The translations under genes were made by a program, and so were the position numbers. From positions 1 through 64,000 of the forward strand of contig MPUH01000138.1 in the NCBI GenBank assembly GCA_001970955.1: a stretch of 64,000 bases of DNA. Direction: 5' to 3'. Below the pieces are notes generated by a model that worked only from the letters and a program-made list of their open reading frames with translations, did not search any database and was not told where the DNA came from. Shown in pieces: positions 19,990 to 29,947 of this stretch (its first letter is position 1; each line of letters begins with the position of its first letter). Origin of the DNA: Stentor coeruleus. Its lineage: Eukaryota > Ciliophora > Heterotrichea > Heterotrichida > Stentoridae.

Positions 19990-20937
19990 CTATTCAGTTA
20001 TTAAACTAGTCTTAATCTGCTTAAGAGCATCAGCTTGTCCAAGGTTGAATTCTTGAATGAGTTCTGCTGGGGTAAAATCATAAGGATACAATGTATGATT
20101 TAATCCATTGCTTGGGTAAATCGTATATTGCATATCAATAAGTGGGAAATCATGTCCAGCATCTTCAAGGACTTGCATAAAAGTATCATAAGCGGCAATT
20201 TCAAAGTATCTCATAAGTACTTGGAGTGTTTTATAATTAATTGCATCTACGGTTTTAAGCTTTAATCCTGCTCCGAGTATTGAATGGATAATAATTTGCT
20301 GTTGACTATATCCAAGTTGATAGCATGCATTGACTGCATCTAAAATATCGACTGAGAATTTTATAGCCCCAGATACAAGTTGGAAATTGTTAAGTTTGAC
20401 TAGGGGGAAAATCCCTGGGTCACTAGCACTGGCGTATATGGCAGTTTGCATATTAGCAAGGGTTTGTCCTGTTGAGTTGAAAAAAACATAATTTCCTGAG
20501 ATAAGGTCAGTGCAACCAACACCAATCCATCTTGGGAATTTGGTTGCTGGGGAAAGTCCTTTGATAGTTTTTTTCATAGGCGAAGTGTCAAATAATCCAG
20601 ATTCATAAAGAAGACCTGTAACTAAACCTCCAATCCAATCGCTGTATAAAGTCCCTGCTGTAAAACTAGTCCAAAAAGACTGTAATTTAGCTGCAGCTTG
20701 AGATTCCTGACCTTGAGGATAGCTTGCTACAATCATTGCATTTATTGCCCCAATACCAACACCTGTTACTACATCATATTCAGCTTGACCTGCAGGTAAA
20801 TTGTTTATAAGTCCATAGATTGCCCCTGCTTCATAAGCTCCACGTTCTGTTCCACCACCTATTGCAAGAACTCTACAGTTACCATTTAGAGCATATGCTC
20901 CGGATATGGCAAAAAGTAAGATAATTCTTCTCCACAT
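19990..20937 (-). CDS. Secreted patatin-like pseudo-phospholipase
   Basis: A 315-residue protein with a signal peptide (about 1-16, hydrophobic, ending AYA). A patatin fold follows: the oxyanion loop GGGTERGAYEAG is present (27-38). The nucleophile elbow G-x-S-x-G reads GVGIG (59-63), with Gly61 in place of the catalytic Ser. The DGG/DGA motif that supplies the Asp reads SGA (189-191). Both members of the Ser-Asp dyad are therefore absent while the fold residues are kept. The encoded protein should be catalytically inactive, perhaps a lipid-binding or structural product. It is an intact host gene with no frame damage. Confidence 0.75.
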   Translation of the reverse strand: MWRRIILLFAISGAYALNGNCRVLAIGGGTERGAYEAGAIYGLINNLPAGQAEYDVVTGVGIGAINAMIVASYPQGQESQAAAKLQSFWTSFTAGTLYSDWIGGLVTGLLYESGLFDTSPMKKTIKGLSPATKFPRWIGVGCTDLISGNYVFFNSTGQTLANMQTAIYASASDPGIFPLVKLNNFQLVSGAIKFSVDILDAVNACYQLGYSQQQIIIHSILGAGLKLKTVDAINYKTLQVLMRYFEIAAYDTFMQVLEDAGHDFPLIDMQYTIYPSNGLNHTLYPYDFTPAELIQEFNLGQADALKQIKTSLITE

Positions 20938-21474
20938 TTATTAGAAAATAGTGTTGAAATGGATTAGAAGAGAATTTTTTACTTGTATTGGGAAAATTAT
21001 AACATATTGAAAATATGAGGTGTAAACTTTTGAGACAATTTGAGATGAAAGGGAAGATAAGCAGAATTTTTTTCGTAAGATTTGTGGAGTCGGTGGATAA
21101 AAGAAAAGTTTGCTGAAAAGATATAAAAATTTAAGTTGCTAAAGAGGAATTTTATGGGATTTTTTATTGGTAGAAAAACAGATTTTTGGGTGGAATTTTG
21201 TTTCTGATTAATAGACTTGATTTTTCTTAAAATTTCAGTCAAAAATTCACAAAATATCAAACCATAAATCAAACCACCTAAAAAATTATCAAAAATCATC
21301 ATTTTAATATAAAAATGAATAAAGCGCTTTTTTCAATTTCCTTACAGTTATCATAATTTTTTAACCCAATTTCCCATATAAAACCATAAAAACTTTCAAT
21401 CAATATCTTAACAGCAAAAACCTAAACCTTCATTCTAATAAATTTCTTAAATAAATCAAATCTCGGTAATTATA
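20938..21474. other. Divergent spacer
   Basis: G/T-rich on the left, C/A-rich on the right. A 101-codon Phe/Lys/Asn-rich minus frame (20997-21302) crosses the G/T-rich part. It is explained by composition and is not called as a gene. Confidence 0.55.
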
Positions 21475-22695
21475 ATGGCTTCAAAAGTCAACCTTGAATT
21501 CCAGCAGAAGCCTTCAGAACGTAAAGCTCTTCTCATGCGGTACAAAAATCGTCGTTACCTAAAATCAGAAACCAAAACTCAGAAAATCCTCGACACAACC
21601 CAACAAGACTTAGAAAACAATCAACAAATTCCCATATGTTCATCATCAAAAAACTTCGATATCAGAATGGTCTCATATAAAAACCAAATAATACAAAATA
21701 ATGCAATTCGTCATGCAAAAAAACCTGAACGAAGATCAGAATCACCATCTAATCCTAGGCTTTCATCAAGACATTTAACATTTAGATTCCAAAGAAACTC
21801 ATATTCACCTGTAATTCCTGAGACAAAAACTATAAAACTTAAGCCTGTTTCACAAGAAGAGTTTGATTCTATACCGACTACTGAAGGAAAAACATATTAT
21901 AATGAGAGAATCCGTTGGAATAAAAGGAAAAAAGGGAATTTACCATTGTGTATTATTAATTTTAATGGAGTTTTAGGGGATTATTCGAAAACTACATTTT
22001 GGAGTGGAGAATCAGGGAAGTTTTTACTTGTAGATGGTGTAGCTCCTGGGCTTAAACTTTTAAGTTCTGAATTTTATGTTGTTATTGTTTCATGGTTTTC
22101 TAGGGAAATCACTAAAATTCTCATGACTCTTTTTGGGGATGATTCGCTTTTTTATGATGCTGTTTATTTGGTTAGACATAGAAAACGTAAGCATCGTTTT
22201 AGGCATAATTACATGCAGATTTATGAGGATTTTAGGGTTTTTAATATTACTGGAACAGTTGTTGTTGTGAATCCAATAATTTTGAGTAGAGAAGAACTTA
22301 CTGAAAGAAAAGGGTTAGAAATATTTTATGAATCCTCACTTTCTGGGTGTAATAAATATAGTACAATTGGTTTACCTATAGCTTGTTCTGATGATACAGG
22401 GATGCCTTTGTGTATTTTAGTACCACATTATAGGCTTTCTGATGATCATATTTCAATGTTTGATTTAGCGAAGAATATTTTAGGGATTAAAAGTATGTGT
22501 CTTGGAGATTTATCAAAAGCAGAATGTGATGGACAGGTTAAAATGCCTTGTGAACATGAGGAAATACCTTTGATTCCTTTACATCCTAAAGAATATGCTG
22601 GCTGTGGGACTAGATATGTCCTTTTTATGCAATACAAGGCAAAACAAAAGAGACCACCTTTGATGAGAAAACCTTCAAGGATTAAAAAGTTCTGA
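21475..22695 (+). CDS. FCP1-like (HAD) pseudophosphatase
   Basis: A 406-residue protein. The first about 150 residues are basic and likely disordered. A HAD/FCP1-type core follows: the DxDxT position reads NFNGV (162-166), with Asn replacing both catalytic aspartates. Next come the PGL...FYVVIVSWFSREITKIL block that in FCP1/SCP phosphatases reads PG...L.VWTSS..Y, and TVVVVNP in place of the metal-site segment. FCP1 relatives dephosphorylate RNA polymerase II tails and other phosphoproteins; this one should be inactive. The link to FCP1 is an inference from motif order. It ends in TGA, 22 nt from the convergent TPR gene. Confidence 0.5.
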   Translation: MASKVNLEFQQKPSERKALLMRYKNRRYLKSETKTQKILDTTQQDLENNQQIPICSSSKNFDIRMVSYKNQIIQNNAIRHAKKPERRSESPSNPRLSSRHLTFRFQRNSYSPVIPETKTIKLKPVSQEEFDSIPTTEGKTYYNERIRWNKRKKGNLPLCIINFNGVLGDYSKTTFWSGESGKFLLVDGVAPGLKLLSSEFYVVIVSWFSREITKILMTLFGDDSLFYDAVYLVRHRKRKHRFRHNYMQIYEDFRVFNITGTVVVVNPIILSREELTERKGLEIFYESSLSGCNKYSTIGLPIACSDDTGMPLCILVPHYRLSDDHISMFDLAKNILGIKSMCLGDLSKAECDGQVKMPCEHEEIPLIPLHPKEYAGCGTRYVLFMQYKAKQKRPPLMRKPSRIKKF

Positions 22696-22717
22696 TAATA
22701 TATATAAGATTGTTTTA

Positions 22718-25180
22718 TTATAAAAAATGTGAATATGCTTTAATTAAAAGTGGTGCTTTACCTCGGTTCTTCAGAAAATTCTCTCTAATTTTTTTCATTT
22801 TTTCACTAATCCTCATCTCTTTTTCGATAAAATCAAAGAAACTCCCTTTCTGCACTAAAGAAAACAAAGGTTTGAGCTCTGTTTTAAACCCGAAATAATA
22901 GCAACTTTTAGTGAAATATTCCAATTCTTCAATACTCCGATTAATAAAATGGCTTAAAAATGCAGCTCTTTCTATTTTCCCTCTAAGCACAATAGGCCAA
23001 TCACTAGGAAAATACAAACTTCTTAAATCCGGATGTCTGATTTTTAATGCATAATCCAATCGATCTTTCACATTAACCAAATAGTCTAGCGCATTATAAA
23101 AGCCTCCTAATATAAAATAACACTTGCTTATATTGAAATAAAGCCTAACATATAAAGGATTTGTATTTGGGATAATTTTTTCAGCTGCTAAGACACTTTC
23201 CTCAAATACTCTAAGCGCTTGTTCTGTATCTCCACTACTTGCCATACATATCGCAATATTATTTTTTACATTAGAAATACCGATAAAATCCTTATCATCA
23301 TTATTTTCTTTAACTTTCTCGCACTCTTTAAAAGCAAAATAAGCTTTTCTCGTAAAACCAATTGACAAATATGAACCCCCTAAGCATAATAGCGTTTTTG
23401 ACATGAATTTTTTATCATCAAAACCTATAGAAACTTGTAAATCCTTAGATTTCCTCAAGTAAAATATAGACTCTGTGAAGTTTTCTAAGGCAAAATACAC
23501 AGACCCGAGATAAAAAAATATTTGTATAAAAGCCTTATCATTAGGTTTAAGAAAAACTCCATGTATTTTTAAAGACCCTATAAGGTAGACTAATGACACT
23601 TCAAAGTTTTTATAGTAAAAATTCATAACACCCAGTTTAAAAAGCACTTTCCCATATCTAAAACTTTTACTCAAATGGGTGTTCCTAATGATTTTTTCAC
23701 AGTCTTTATAGTATTTAAAACCTTCTTGAAAATTATTTGATTTCTCATAACAAAGAGCTAAGTTATATAAACAATCAGCATAATTAACAGTCTCGAAAAT
23801 CTGCTCTTTGTCCATTAAATCCTTAGCGTTTTTACATAGTAATAATGCCTTTGGGATTTTCCCTTCATTAATCAAACATGTTGCCATTTTGTTATAAACC
23901 CCAACTAGTAAGTCAATATTTTTATTATAAATCTCAAACCAATTAACAGATTTCAATACTTCTAATGATTTATTATAATCCTCTATAGCCATTAAAGCAT
24001 TTACAAGTAATATATTTGATTCTATAATCCTAGGGTCATCTATAGGGAAATACTCAATAATAATCTCTTTATATTTATTATAATACTCAATAGCTTGATT
24101 ATAATGACTATTTTCACTAAGACAATTCGCATAATGATAATATATTTCCCCTAAAGCTAAAGAGTGAATCCCAAAATTCTGTTCTCTAAAACCCTTACAT
24201 TTTTCAAAATACATCAAAGCTTCTTGTATTTTCCCTGTATTTCTATGCAAAATCCCAAGATTCAAATCTAACTCGGCTATACTTTCATTTTTTTCACAAG
24301 GGTTTTCTAATATCCAAGTTAAGCATTTTTTATAATTCTCAAGAGCTTGTTCATATTTCCCTTGTTTACACATATTATTTCCTATGTTCATATGCAACAC
24401 CCAGGTGTTAGAGTTTTCATTTGTTTGAGAATTTTCTTGTAAGTTTTTTTTACATTTGTTGATATATTTAGTAGATTTACCCAGGTTACCAAGTTTATTG
24501 TGCGTGTTGCCTAGAAGTTCGAAAATCGATGTTAGAATTGGTTTTTCGTTATGTTTATTTTTTTTGTAGATATTTTTTGCATGTCCTAAACTTATTATAG
24601 CATTTGAATAATTACCTAAAGTCATATAACAAGTACCTAGTTTGATATAAAAATAACAAATTTCAAGACTTTTGTTATAAAAACTGTTTTGCATATACTC
24701 TTCTAAGGTTTCTAGATAAGGTAAAGCAGATTTGTAATTGTTGGTATAATAATAGCACTCAGCAATTTTTAAAGATAAAAACTTGTTTTGCGAATCTTCT
24801 ATATTAGCATGGCTTTCTATATACCCTTTAGCTGATAATAAATACTTTAAAGCTTTATCATACAATGTGTCTTTCATATAAGATAAAGCAATTTCTACAC
24901 GCACAAAGGCAAGTTGTTTCTGTCCTGAATTGATACCCTCAGCAGTTTTTTCATATTTCAAAAAGTACTCAAAAGCTTCACTATAACTCATCGTCTTCTG
25001 ACAAGAATAAGCAATTTTTAGATATACATCGATAAACTCATAATGATACAAAGGGTAAATCTGTTCCATTTCTTTCAATAAGGTTATATAGTAATTTTTA
25101 GCAACTTCAAACTTCCCTAAATTATAAGCTTGATTTGCTTTTGTCATCAGGTCTTTGATAGTCACAAAAGTTTTTTCCAT
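22718..25180 (-). CDS. Large TPR-repeat protein
   Basis: An 820-residue protein composed almost entirely of tetratricopeptide repeats of about 40 residues (many A/G-x-x-Y..G....A..Y...L units, for example NMCKQGKYEQALENYKKCL and LGILHRNTGKIQEALMYFEKC). The long-helix spacing is of the kinesin-light-chain type. It forms a superhelical protein-binding scaffold; there is no catalytic domain. The last about 90 residues are helical and basic. Its stop lies 22 nt from the stop of the convergent FCP1-like gene, leaving almost no room for separate 3' UTRs. Confidence 0.8.
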   Translation of the reverse strand: MEKTFVTIKDLMTKANQAYNLGKFEVAKNYYITLLKEMEQIYPLYHYEFIDVYLKIAYSCQKTMSYSEAFEYFLKYEKTAEGINSGQKQLAFVRVEIALSYMKDTLYDKALKYLLSAKGYIESHANIEDSQNKFLSLKIAECYYYTNNYKSALPYLETLEEYMQNSFYNKSLEICYFYIKLGTCYMTLGNYSNAIISLGHAKNIYKKNKHNEKPILTSIFELLGNTHNKLGNLGKSTKYINKCKKNLQENSQTNENSNTWVLHMNIGNNMCKQGKYEQALENYKKCLTWILENPCEKNESIAELDLNLGILHRNTGKIQEALMYFEKCKGFREQNFGIHSLALGEIYYHYANCLSENSHYNQAIEYYNKYKEIIIEYFPIDDPRIIESNILLVNALMAIEDYNKSLEVLKSVNWFEIYNKNIDLLVGVYNKMATCLINEGKIPKALLLCKNAKDLMDKEQIFETVNYADCLYNLALCYEKSNNFQEGFKYYKDCEKIIRNTHLSKSFRYGKVLFKLGVMNFYYKNFEVSLVYLIGSLKIHGVFLKPNDKAFIQIFFYLGSVYFALENFTESIFYLRKSKDLQVSIGFDDKKFMSKTLLCLGGSYLSIGFTRKAYFAFKECEKVKENNDDKDFIGISNVKNNIAICMASSGDTEQALRVFEESVLAAEKIIPNTNPLYVRLYFNISKCYFILGGFYNALDYLVNVKDRLDYALKIRHPDLRSLYFPSDWPIVLRGKIERAAFLSHFINRSIEELEYFTKSCYYFGFKTELKPLFSLVQKGSFFDFIEKEMRISEKMKKIRENFLKNRGKAPLLIKAYSHFL

Positions 25181-25268
25181 TTTACAAGACTTAATGTTAA
25201 TATTTGTTATAACATTGAAGATTATTTAAGACGATATTTTTATAGTTTTTTTTTTTTACTAATAATCG

Positions 25269-25976
25269 TTAGTTATTAGAAATGCTCTCGTGCTTTTCGC
25301 TTTGATCCAGTTCATGTTCATATGCTTGGCGTAGAGCATCTGGGACGAACTCTTCAGCTCCACAGTGCTCATACATTTGATTCAACCCAGACATCGAGAA
25401 AGAAGCGATTTGCTTGGGTACAGCTTTTTTGCAGTCAATCCATTTGCCGTTTATATGATTACCTTCAAGATTTTCGAGTACTCTTTCTGTTGAATCCTCG
25501 TCAAAAAAAGTTACGAATCCAAATCCTCTAGGTCGGCCTGAGTCCCTGTCTAACATAACAACACTGTCTTCAACGGGTCCGAATTGTTCAAAGAATTGAC
25601 GAAAGGAATCTTCAGTGATATCTGATGGAAGACCACCAACAAAGACTTTTTTTGTCCGGAACATTGGCTGCTGTGAAGCTAGGGATGTTTCTTTTGGTAC
25701 AGCTCGTTTGCAGTCAGCTTTTTTCCCATCAATCACTTGATCTGATGATAATATTGCATCTATAGCATCCTGGTCCTCCATTGTTACAAACCCAAAGCAT
25801 CGCGATCTGCCTGTGTTTCGATCAACCATCAGCACACAATCTTTTACTTTGCCAAGTATAGAAAAGTGACTTAATAAAGACTCTTGTGTAGTGTGAGGCG
25901 AAAGACCTCCTACAAACAGCTTGTATCTAGGTAAAAATTACGATGCAGGCAGATGCTGGATCTCAGGGTGTTGCAT
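25269..25976 (-). CDS. Two-RRM RNA-binding protein (hnRNP/Musashi/DAZAP1-like) with 15-nt intron
   Basis: Without splicing, the first RRM would lack its N-terminal strand. Removing a 15-nt intron (25927-25941) joins an ATG exon at 25976 (MQHPEIQHLPAS) to the body and restores RNP2 of RRM1 (KLFVGGL). The product has about 230 residues. RRM1 (about 14-90) has RNP1 RCFGFVTM; RRM2 (about 105-185) has RNP2 KVFVGGL and RNP1 RGFGFVTF. The tandem RRMs with a short linker match hnRNP A/B, Musashi and DAZAP1 proteins, which bind single-stranded RNA. The C-terminus is short and acidic. An assembly join sits 67 nt upstream of the start. Confidence 0.88.
25927..25941 (-). other. 15-nt intron
   Basis: Sense GTAATTTTTACCTAG. 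It carries an in-frame TAA in unspliced RNA. Removal gives an uninterrupted RRM1 with its conserved LFVGGL strand directly after the junction. Confidence 0.9.
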
Positions 25977-26579
25977 TTTTATGATTATTTACTGTGCGAA
26001 TTTATTATTGTTAATGATGATAATTAACACTTGGGATCAAATNGGGTTGGATGCTAATTTTATTTTTCAGATTTTTTACATGTCGAGTATGATTATTTAC
26101 TGTGCGAATTTATTATTGTTAATGATGATAATTAACACTTGGGATCAAATGTGATTTGCAATAAATCCGATGTAAATCTTAATATACACAATCTGTATCT
26201 AAGTATATAAAAATAAATCTTGTTATAAATCATTGAAGGAAATTTATAATTAAGCATATATAAAAATTAAGCTTTTTACTTTTACAGAATCTTCAAATTG
26301 CATTTTAAATTATCTGATTCATATCAAAGCATATACTGAGATTATAAAATAAAAAGATTTTAGATTTTAAATTATTTTGCTTAAATCTTCATTATTTTAT
26401 AATAAACTTCGTTAAACTAGTATAAACTTATTTTATACTTTCATCATAAATAGTCTTAAAACATCAACTGCACAACAAAAATAAAGCCTTAAAATCATCA
26501 CATCAACTTCCAAAATCGATTTTCCCTCAAAATTTTCATCCTATCAAAAACCCTAAACCATAAAATTTATAATACTTAA
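25977..26579. other. Spacer with assembly join
   Basis: Contains a single N (26043) and a duplicated 63-nt block, listed separately. From 26160 to 26579 it is AT-rich, then A/C-rich. No gene seen. Confidence 0.7.
25980..26150. repeat. 63-bp direct duplication around a single N: unmerged contig join
   Basis: Bases 25980-26042 are repeated exactly at 26088-26150, and the N at 26043 follows the first copy. A scaffold join that left overlapping contig ends unmerged would give this pattern; a real 108-bp tandem repeat that broke the assembly would as well. Confidence 0.85.
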
Positions 26580-28460
26580 TTATCTTAATGCCCTTCTTTT
26601 TATTTGGGTCTGCTCCTTTATCTTAAGCATAACCAACGTAATACCAACATAAAAAAACTCAAGCCCAACCAAGCCTCCAAGATTAGTGCTAATATTTCCC
26701 TTAATATTCAATTGTTTAATCGGGTCAAAAACGTTATCATTCAATTTTAAATCAGTATATTCATTGACTACAAGAATTTCAAAACCATAATTATGGGGTG
26801 AAAAATACTTCAACCAGAAAAATCCTTTAAAAACAGAATCAATATTACTATAATACCCAGCAAACATCATCATAGGTATACCTATAGCCCCTCCTAATAT
26901 CAAAGCTTCTTCAGAACTACTAGCTAACCCCCCCGAAAAATATCCAAGACCAGCTCCAATCATATGCAAAAGTAAATTTGTTATAAAAAATATCATAAAT
27001 TTCCCAGCATTTGCACTGTTTAATGGCACAGAGAAATATTGTATTAAGCATACCAAAAATGTAAATAAAATCTGCACTGGAAGTTCAGCGAGAAATTTGG
27101 CAAGAAAATATTGAATTATCCCGAAACTGTTTTCTTTTATTTCTTTTGTGTATTGTTTTTGTTCTGAATGCAATGCTAAAAGCTGTACTTGTGTTGATAA
27201 TAAACAGACATAGGTCACTGTAAATGCTAATAACCCATTTCTGTTTTGAACACTTACTAAATCATAGCCGATATTGTTGAAAATTATAGCATTAAAACCT
27301 GCTATTCCTATAGCTTGGATGACACGTAAAGTAAAAAGTATTGGATGCCGTTTAGAATTAACAAATGATCTTTTTATAAGGACTTTGATTTTAAAGAAGT
27401 CCCCAGGTTTAATAATTTTCCTGTCAAGACTTTTAGGGAATAAAGACTGTCTTTCTATTTCAACTTCTATTTTTGGTTTTTGAATAGATTTATAAGCATT
27501 TCGAAGCACTTGCATTTTAAACTTCTCATTATCTGTAAGGGCGAAAAAGTTCTTCACAAAGCAAATCTTGTCAAAAAAATCGCATGGGTTTACTGATGTT
27601 GGACATACAAAATCGATATTTGTAAAATAAGGATAAGCAGTTAAAGTCTCTCCTTGGAAAACCACTTTTCCACCTGATAGAAGCATAAGTCTATCAAACA
27701 TATTAAAAATTTCGCTACTAGGTTGATGTATTGATATGATAATATTTTTCCCTAGTTGAGCTTGTTGTTTGAGAATTTTCATAACTCTTAACGCATTAAA
27801 ACTGTCTAAACCAGAAGTTGGCTCGTCTAATATTAAAACACTTGGTTGAGCTATGAGTTCGTTAGCAATACTAACTAATTTTTTCTCCCCGCCTGATAAT
27901 CCTCTTATCATAAAATCGCCAATTAATTTATCAGCAAATTGGCTTATATTCATCTCATCTATTATATGAGAAACATATTCAGTTATATCTTTTTTAGTAC
28001 CACAACACTGCAACTGTGCTGAAAAAGTCATGATTTCCCTAGCAGTTAAAGTTGGCATCAAAATATTTTCTTGATTTACAAACTTAACATATTCACTAAA
28101 GTATTTCTTTCCTAAGAGAATACCATTAAGGAAAACTGACCCTGTAAACTTTAAATTACTATGGCTTGTAAATTGATCAGCAAGTAAAGTTATAAGTGAT
28201 GTTTTTCCACTTCCTGAAGAACCCATTATCGCAAGAATTTCAGAGGAATATGATATTCCACTACACCTTCTTAATATTTTTTTTGATTCTTTACCTTTAG
28301 AAAACTTCACAGAGAGATCTTTCCATGAAAGGCATGTTCCTGATCTAACAATATCTTTGCTATAGCGATCTATATCTGATATCGAAGCACCTAATGTTTG
28401 AGGATCATGGGTTATTGATAAATAGTTCATTATAATTGTTATGGAATATGCATACTCCAT
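26580..28460 (-). CDS. ABCG-type half-transporter
   Basis: A 626-residue protein with the nucleotide-binding domain first, then the membrane domain, the order of ABCG/White half-transporters. The Walker A reads GSSGSGKTS (about 80-88). The signature LSGGEKKLVSIANEL, the Walker B and D-loop LILDEPTSGLDS and the H-loop SIHQPSS are all intact. Five to six TM helices follow from about residue 370, with the ABCG-typical GxYFSGGLASS-type loop. It should dimerise and export lipids or hydrophobic compounds at the cell membrane. The start is ATG at 28460; a second ATG lies 11 codons in. Confidence 0.9.
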   Translation of the reverse strand: MEYAYSITIIMNYLSITHDPQTLGASISDIDRYSKDIVRSGTCLSWKDLSVKFSKGKESKKILRRCSGISYSSEILAIMGSSGSGKTSLITLLADQFTSHSNLKFTGSVFLNGILLGKKYFSEYVKFVNQENILMPTLTAREIMTFSAQLQCCGTKKDITEYVSHIIDEMNISQFADKLIGDFMIRGLSGGEKKLVSIANELIAQPSVLILDEPTSGLDSFNALRVMKILKQQAQLGKNIIISIHQPSSEIFNMFDRLMLLSGGKVVFQGETLTAYPYFTNIDFVCPTSVNPCDFFDKICFVKNFFALTDNEKFKMQVLRNAYKSIQKPKIEVEIERQSLFPKSLDRKIIKPGDFFKIKVLIKRSFVNSKRHPILFTLRVIQAIGIAGFNAIIFNNIGYDLVSVQNRNGLLAFTVTYVCLLSTQVQLLALHSEQKQYTKEIKENSFGIIQYFLAKFLAELPVQILFTFLVCLIQYFSVPLNSANAGKFMIFFITNLLLHMIGAGLGYFSGGLASSSEEALILGGAIGIPMMMFAGYYSNIDSVFKGFFWLKYFSPHNYGFEILVVNEYTDLKLNDNVFDPIKQLNIKGNISTNLGGLVGLEFFYVGITLVMLKIKEQTQIKRRALR

Positions 28461-29144
28461 CGCACATTGATTGAAAAAATTATGTAAAGTATGAAGTAAT
28501 GTTATTGGTAATTATAAACTTAAATATGTTTAGTTATAATATGGGATAAGTAGATAAGGCAATATGATGTTATGTGTTTTTAGAGGATTTTTATAGGTTG
28601 TTAGGGTTAACAAGTGTTTTTTGATGTTTATGTTATGTGGTTTATAGGTTTGATAATCACAATAATAGATAATGATTAGTAGAAATTAGGCACTTATTTG
28701 ATTTATTATTTTATTAATTTAATATAGTATATAATGTTTTTTTTAATGTATATATAGAATGGTTAAGGTTTTTATATAGTTAAGAGCTTTTTTATATAAA
28801 TTTTTATTATCAGTGCGGTTTATTGGAAATCGCACAACCTGAGCTTTATTCGTATTTTTTTTACATACTTATACTAAACTTTATTTTTTTATACAATAAA
28901 ATTGAATGCTACAAATTCTATTGATTTTATCATATATCAAAACTTTACTTTATAGCTTTTAGCATATCCTAACAAAACTTAAATTTATAAAAATTTTCAT
29001 TCTACAAACTTCGATACCTACATACAAAAAATTTTCTCTTCCAAATACTCTTGCCACAAAAAAAATCTTCTTTTCCATCATCCAATGTCAGAATTCTCAT
29101 TACCAAAAATTCTTCAAACGCAATCTTACTATTATATATAAACA
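28461..29144. other. Divergent spacer
   Basis: G/T-biased to about 28800 and A/C-biased after 28900. A small GTGCG...CGCAC hairpin lies near 28817-28840; it is too weak to call as an RNA. Confidence 0.55.
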
Positions 29145-29873
29145 ATGGCAAAAAGTTCCAGTTGTTTTCCGACATTCAAATGCCTTAAAAAAAAACTTGA
29201 TTCAAACAATTCAAAACTTAAAGCGAGTATCCGAATGCCAACCCTACGCGAATTCCTCCATACCAACAATAACGCAGGTACCCAAACAGAATCACAATTT
29301 AGCAGTTTTCCAAAGAAAATTCTTTATCATACAAAATCATTACAAAACTCAACACCATTAACTCATAGATCAACAATTGCTGTTAGAAGAGATAAATCAT
29401 TTGTTCCACTTACAACCTTTGATAATTCAAAAGAAGAAAGTAAAGCTGTAAACAGAATAAACTCCCCAACAATATCAATTTTGAGTAGAAATTCTTTAAA
29501 TAGCACAAGGAATAATACTTTGTTTATGTCAAAAAACTCATTTGATACAATTTTTTCTAAAGTTGAATCAGAGTCTAAAATTATTATGAGGAAAATGCTT
29601 AATCCGTTTGAAATAACTGAGGAAAGAAAAGAAGTCTTAGTAAAAAAAAACAATCCTTTTGTGGTTACTGATAGAAAAAAACCGAAAATTGTGGCGATTA
29701 CTCCAGCAAAGTGGAAAAGGGCCCCTAATTCTAATCGACCAAATATTAAAATCAATCTCCGTCCAACTTTGGCTATAGTAAAAGATACTGATTATTTATA
29801 TAGTACAAGTACAAGTCATGCCTATAATCATAATTTCTATAGCGACACTGAAGATATAAATCAATTGAAATAA
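29145..29873 (+). CDS. Hypothetical Ser/Asn/Lys-rich protein
   Basis: A 242-residue basic protein without a recognised domain. A short N-terminal Cys/Lys segment (SCFPTFKCLKKKL) is followed by largely disordered sequence. The later part contains two similar phrases (NPFEITEERK and NPFVVTDRKK), possibly a short internal repeat. The open frame is clean, begins with ATG and is flanked by typical spacers, so it is likely a real gene. It converges with the Myb gene. Function unknown. Confidence 0.6.
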   Translation: MAKSSSCFPTFKCLKKKLDSNNSKLKASIRMPTLREFLHTNNNAGTQTESQFSSFPKKILYHTKSLQNSTPLTHRSTIAVRRDKSFVPLTTFDNSKEESKAVNRINSPTISILSRNSLNSTRNNTLFMSKNSFDTIFSKVESESKIIMRKMLNPFEITEERKEVLVKKNNPFVVTDRKKPKIVAITPAKWKRAPNSNRPNIKINLRPTLAIVKDTDYLYSTSTSHAYNHNFYSDTEDINQLK

Positions 29874-29947
29874 ATTTTCTTATATATAACCAACTATTTT
29901 TAATTTATGTTAAACTTAATACTTAATAATCTTCGAAAATCTTTACC

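Noticed and set aside
20997-21302. 101-codon minus-strand ORF between the patatin and FCP1-like genes
   Set aside because: It lies in a G/T-rich gene flank and its Phe/Lys/Asn/Leu content is what that composition produces. No domain, and too close to the patatin start.
28817-28840. GTGCG...CGCAC hairpin as a small RNA gene
   Set aside because: Only a five-base stem with a long loop and no other conserved element.
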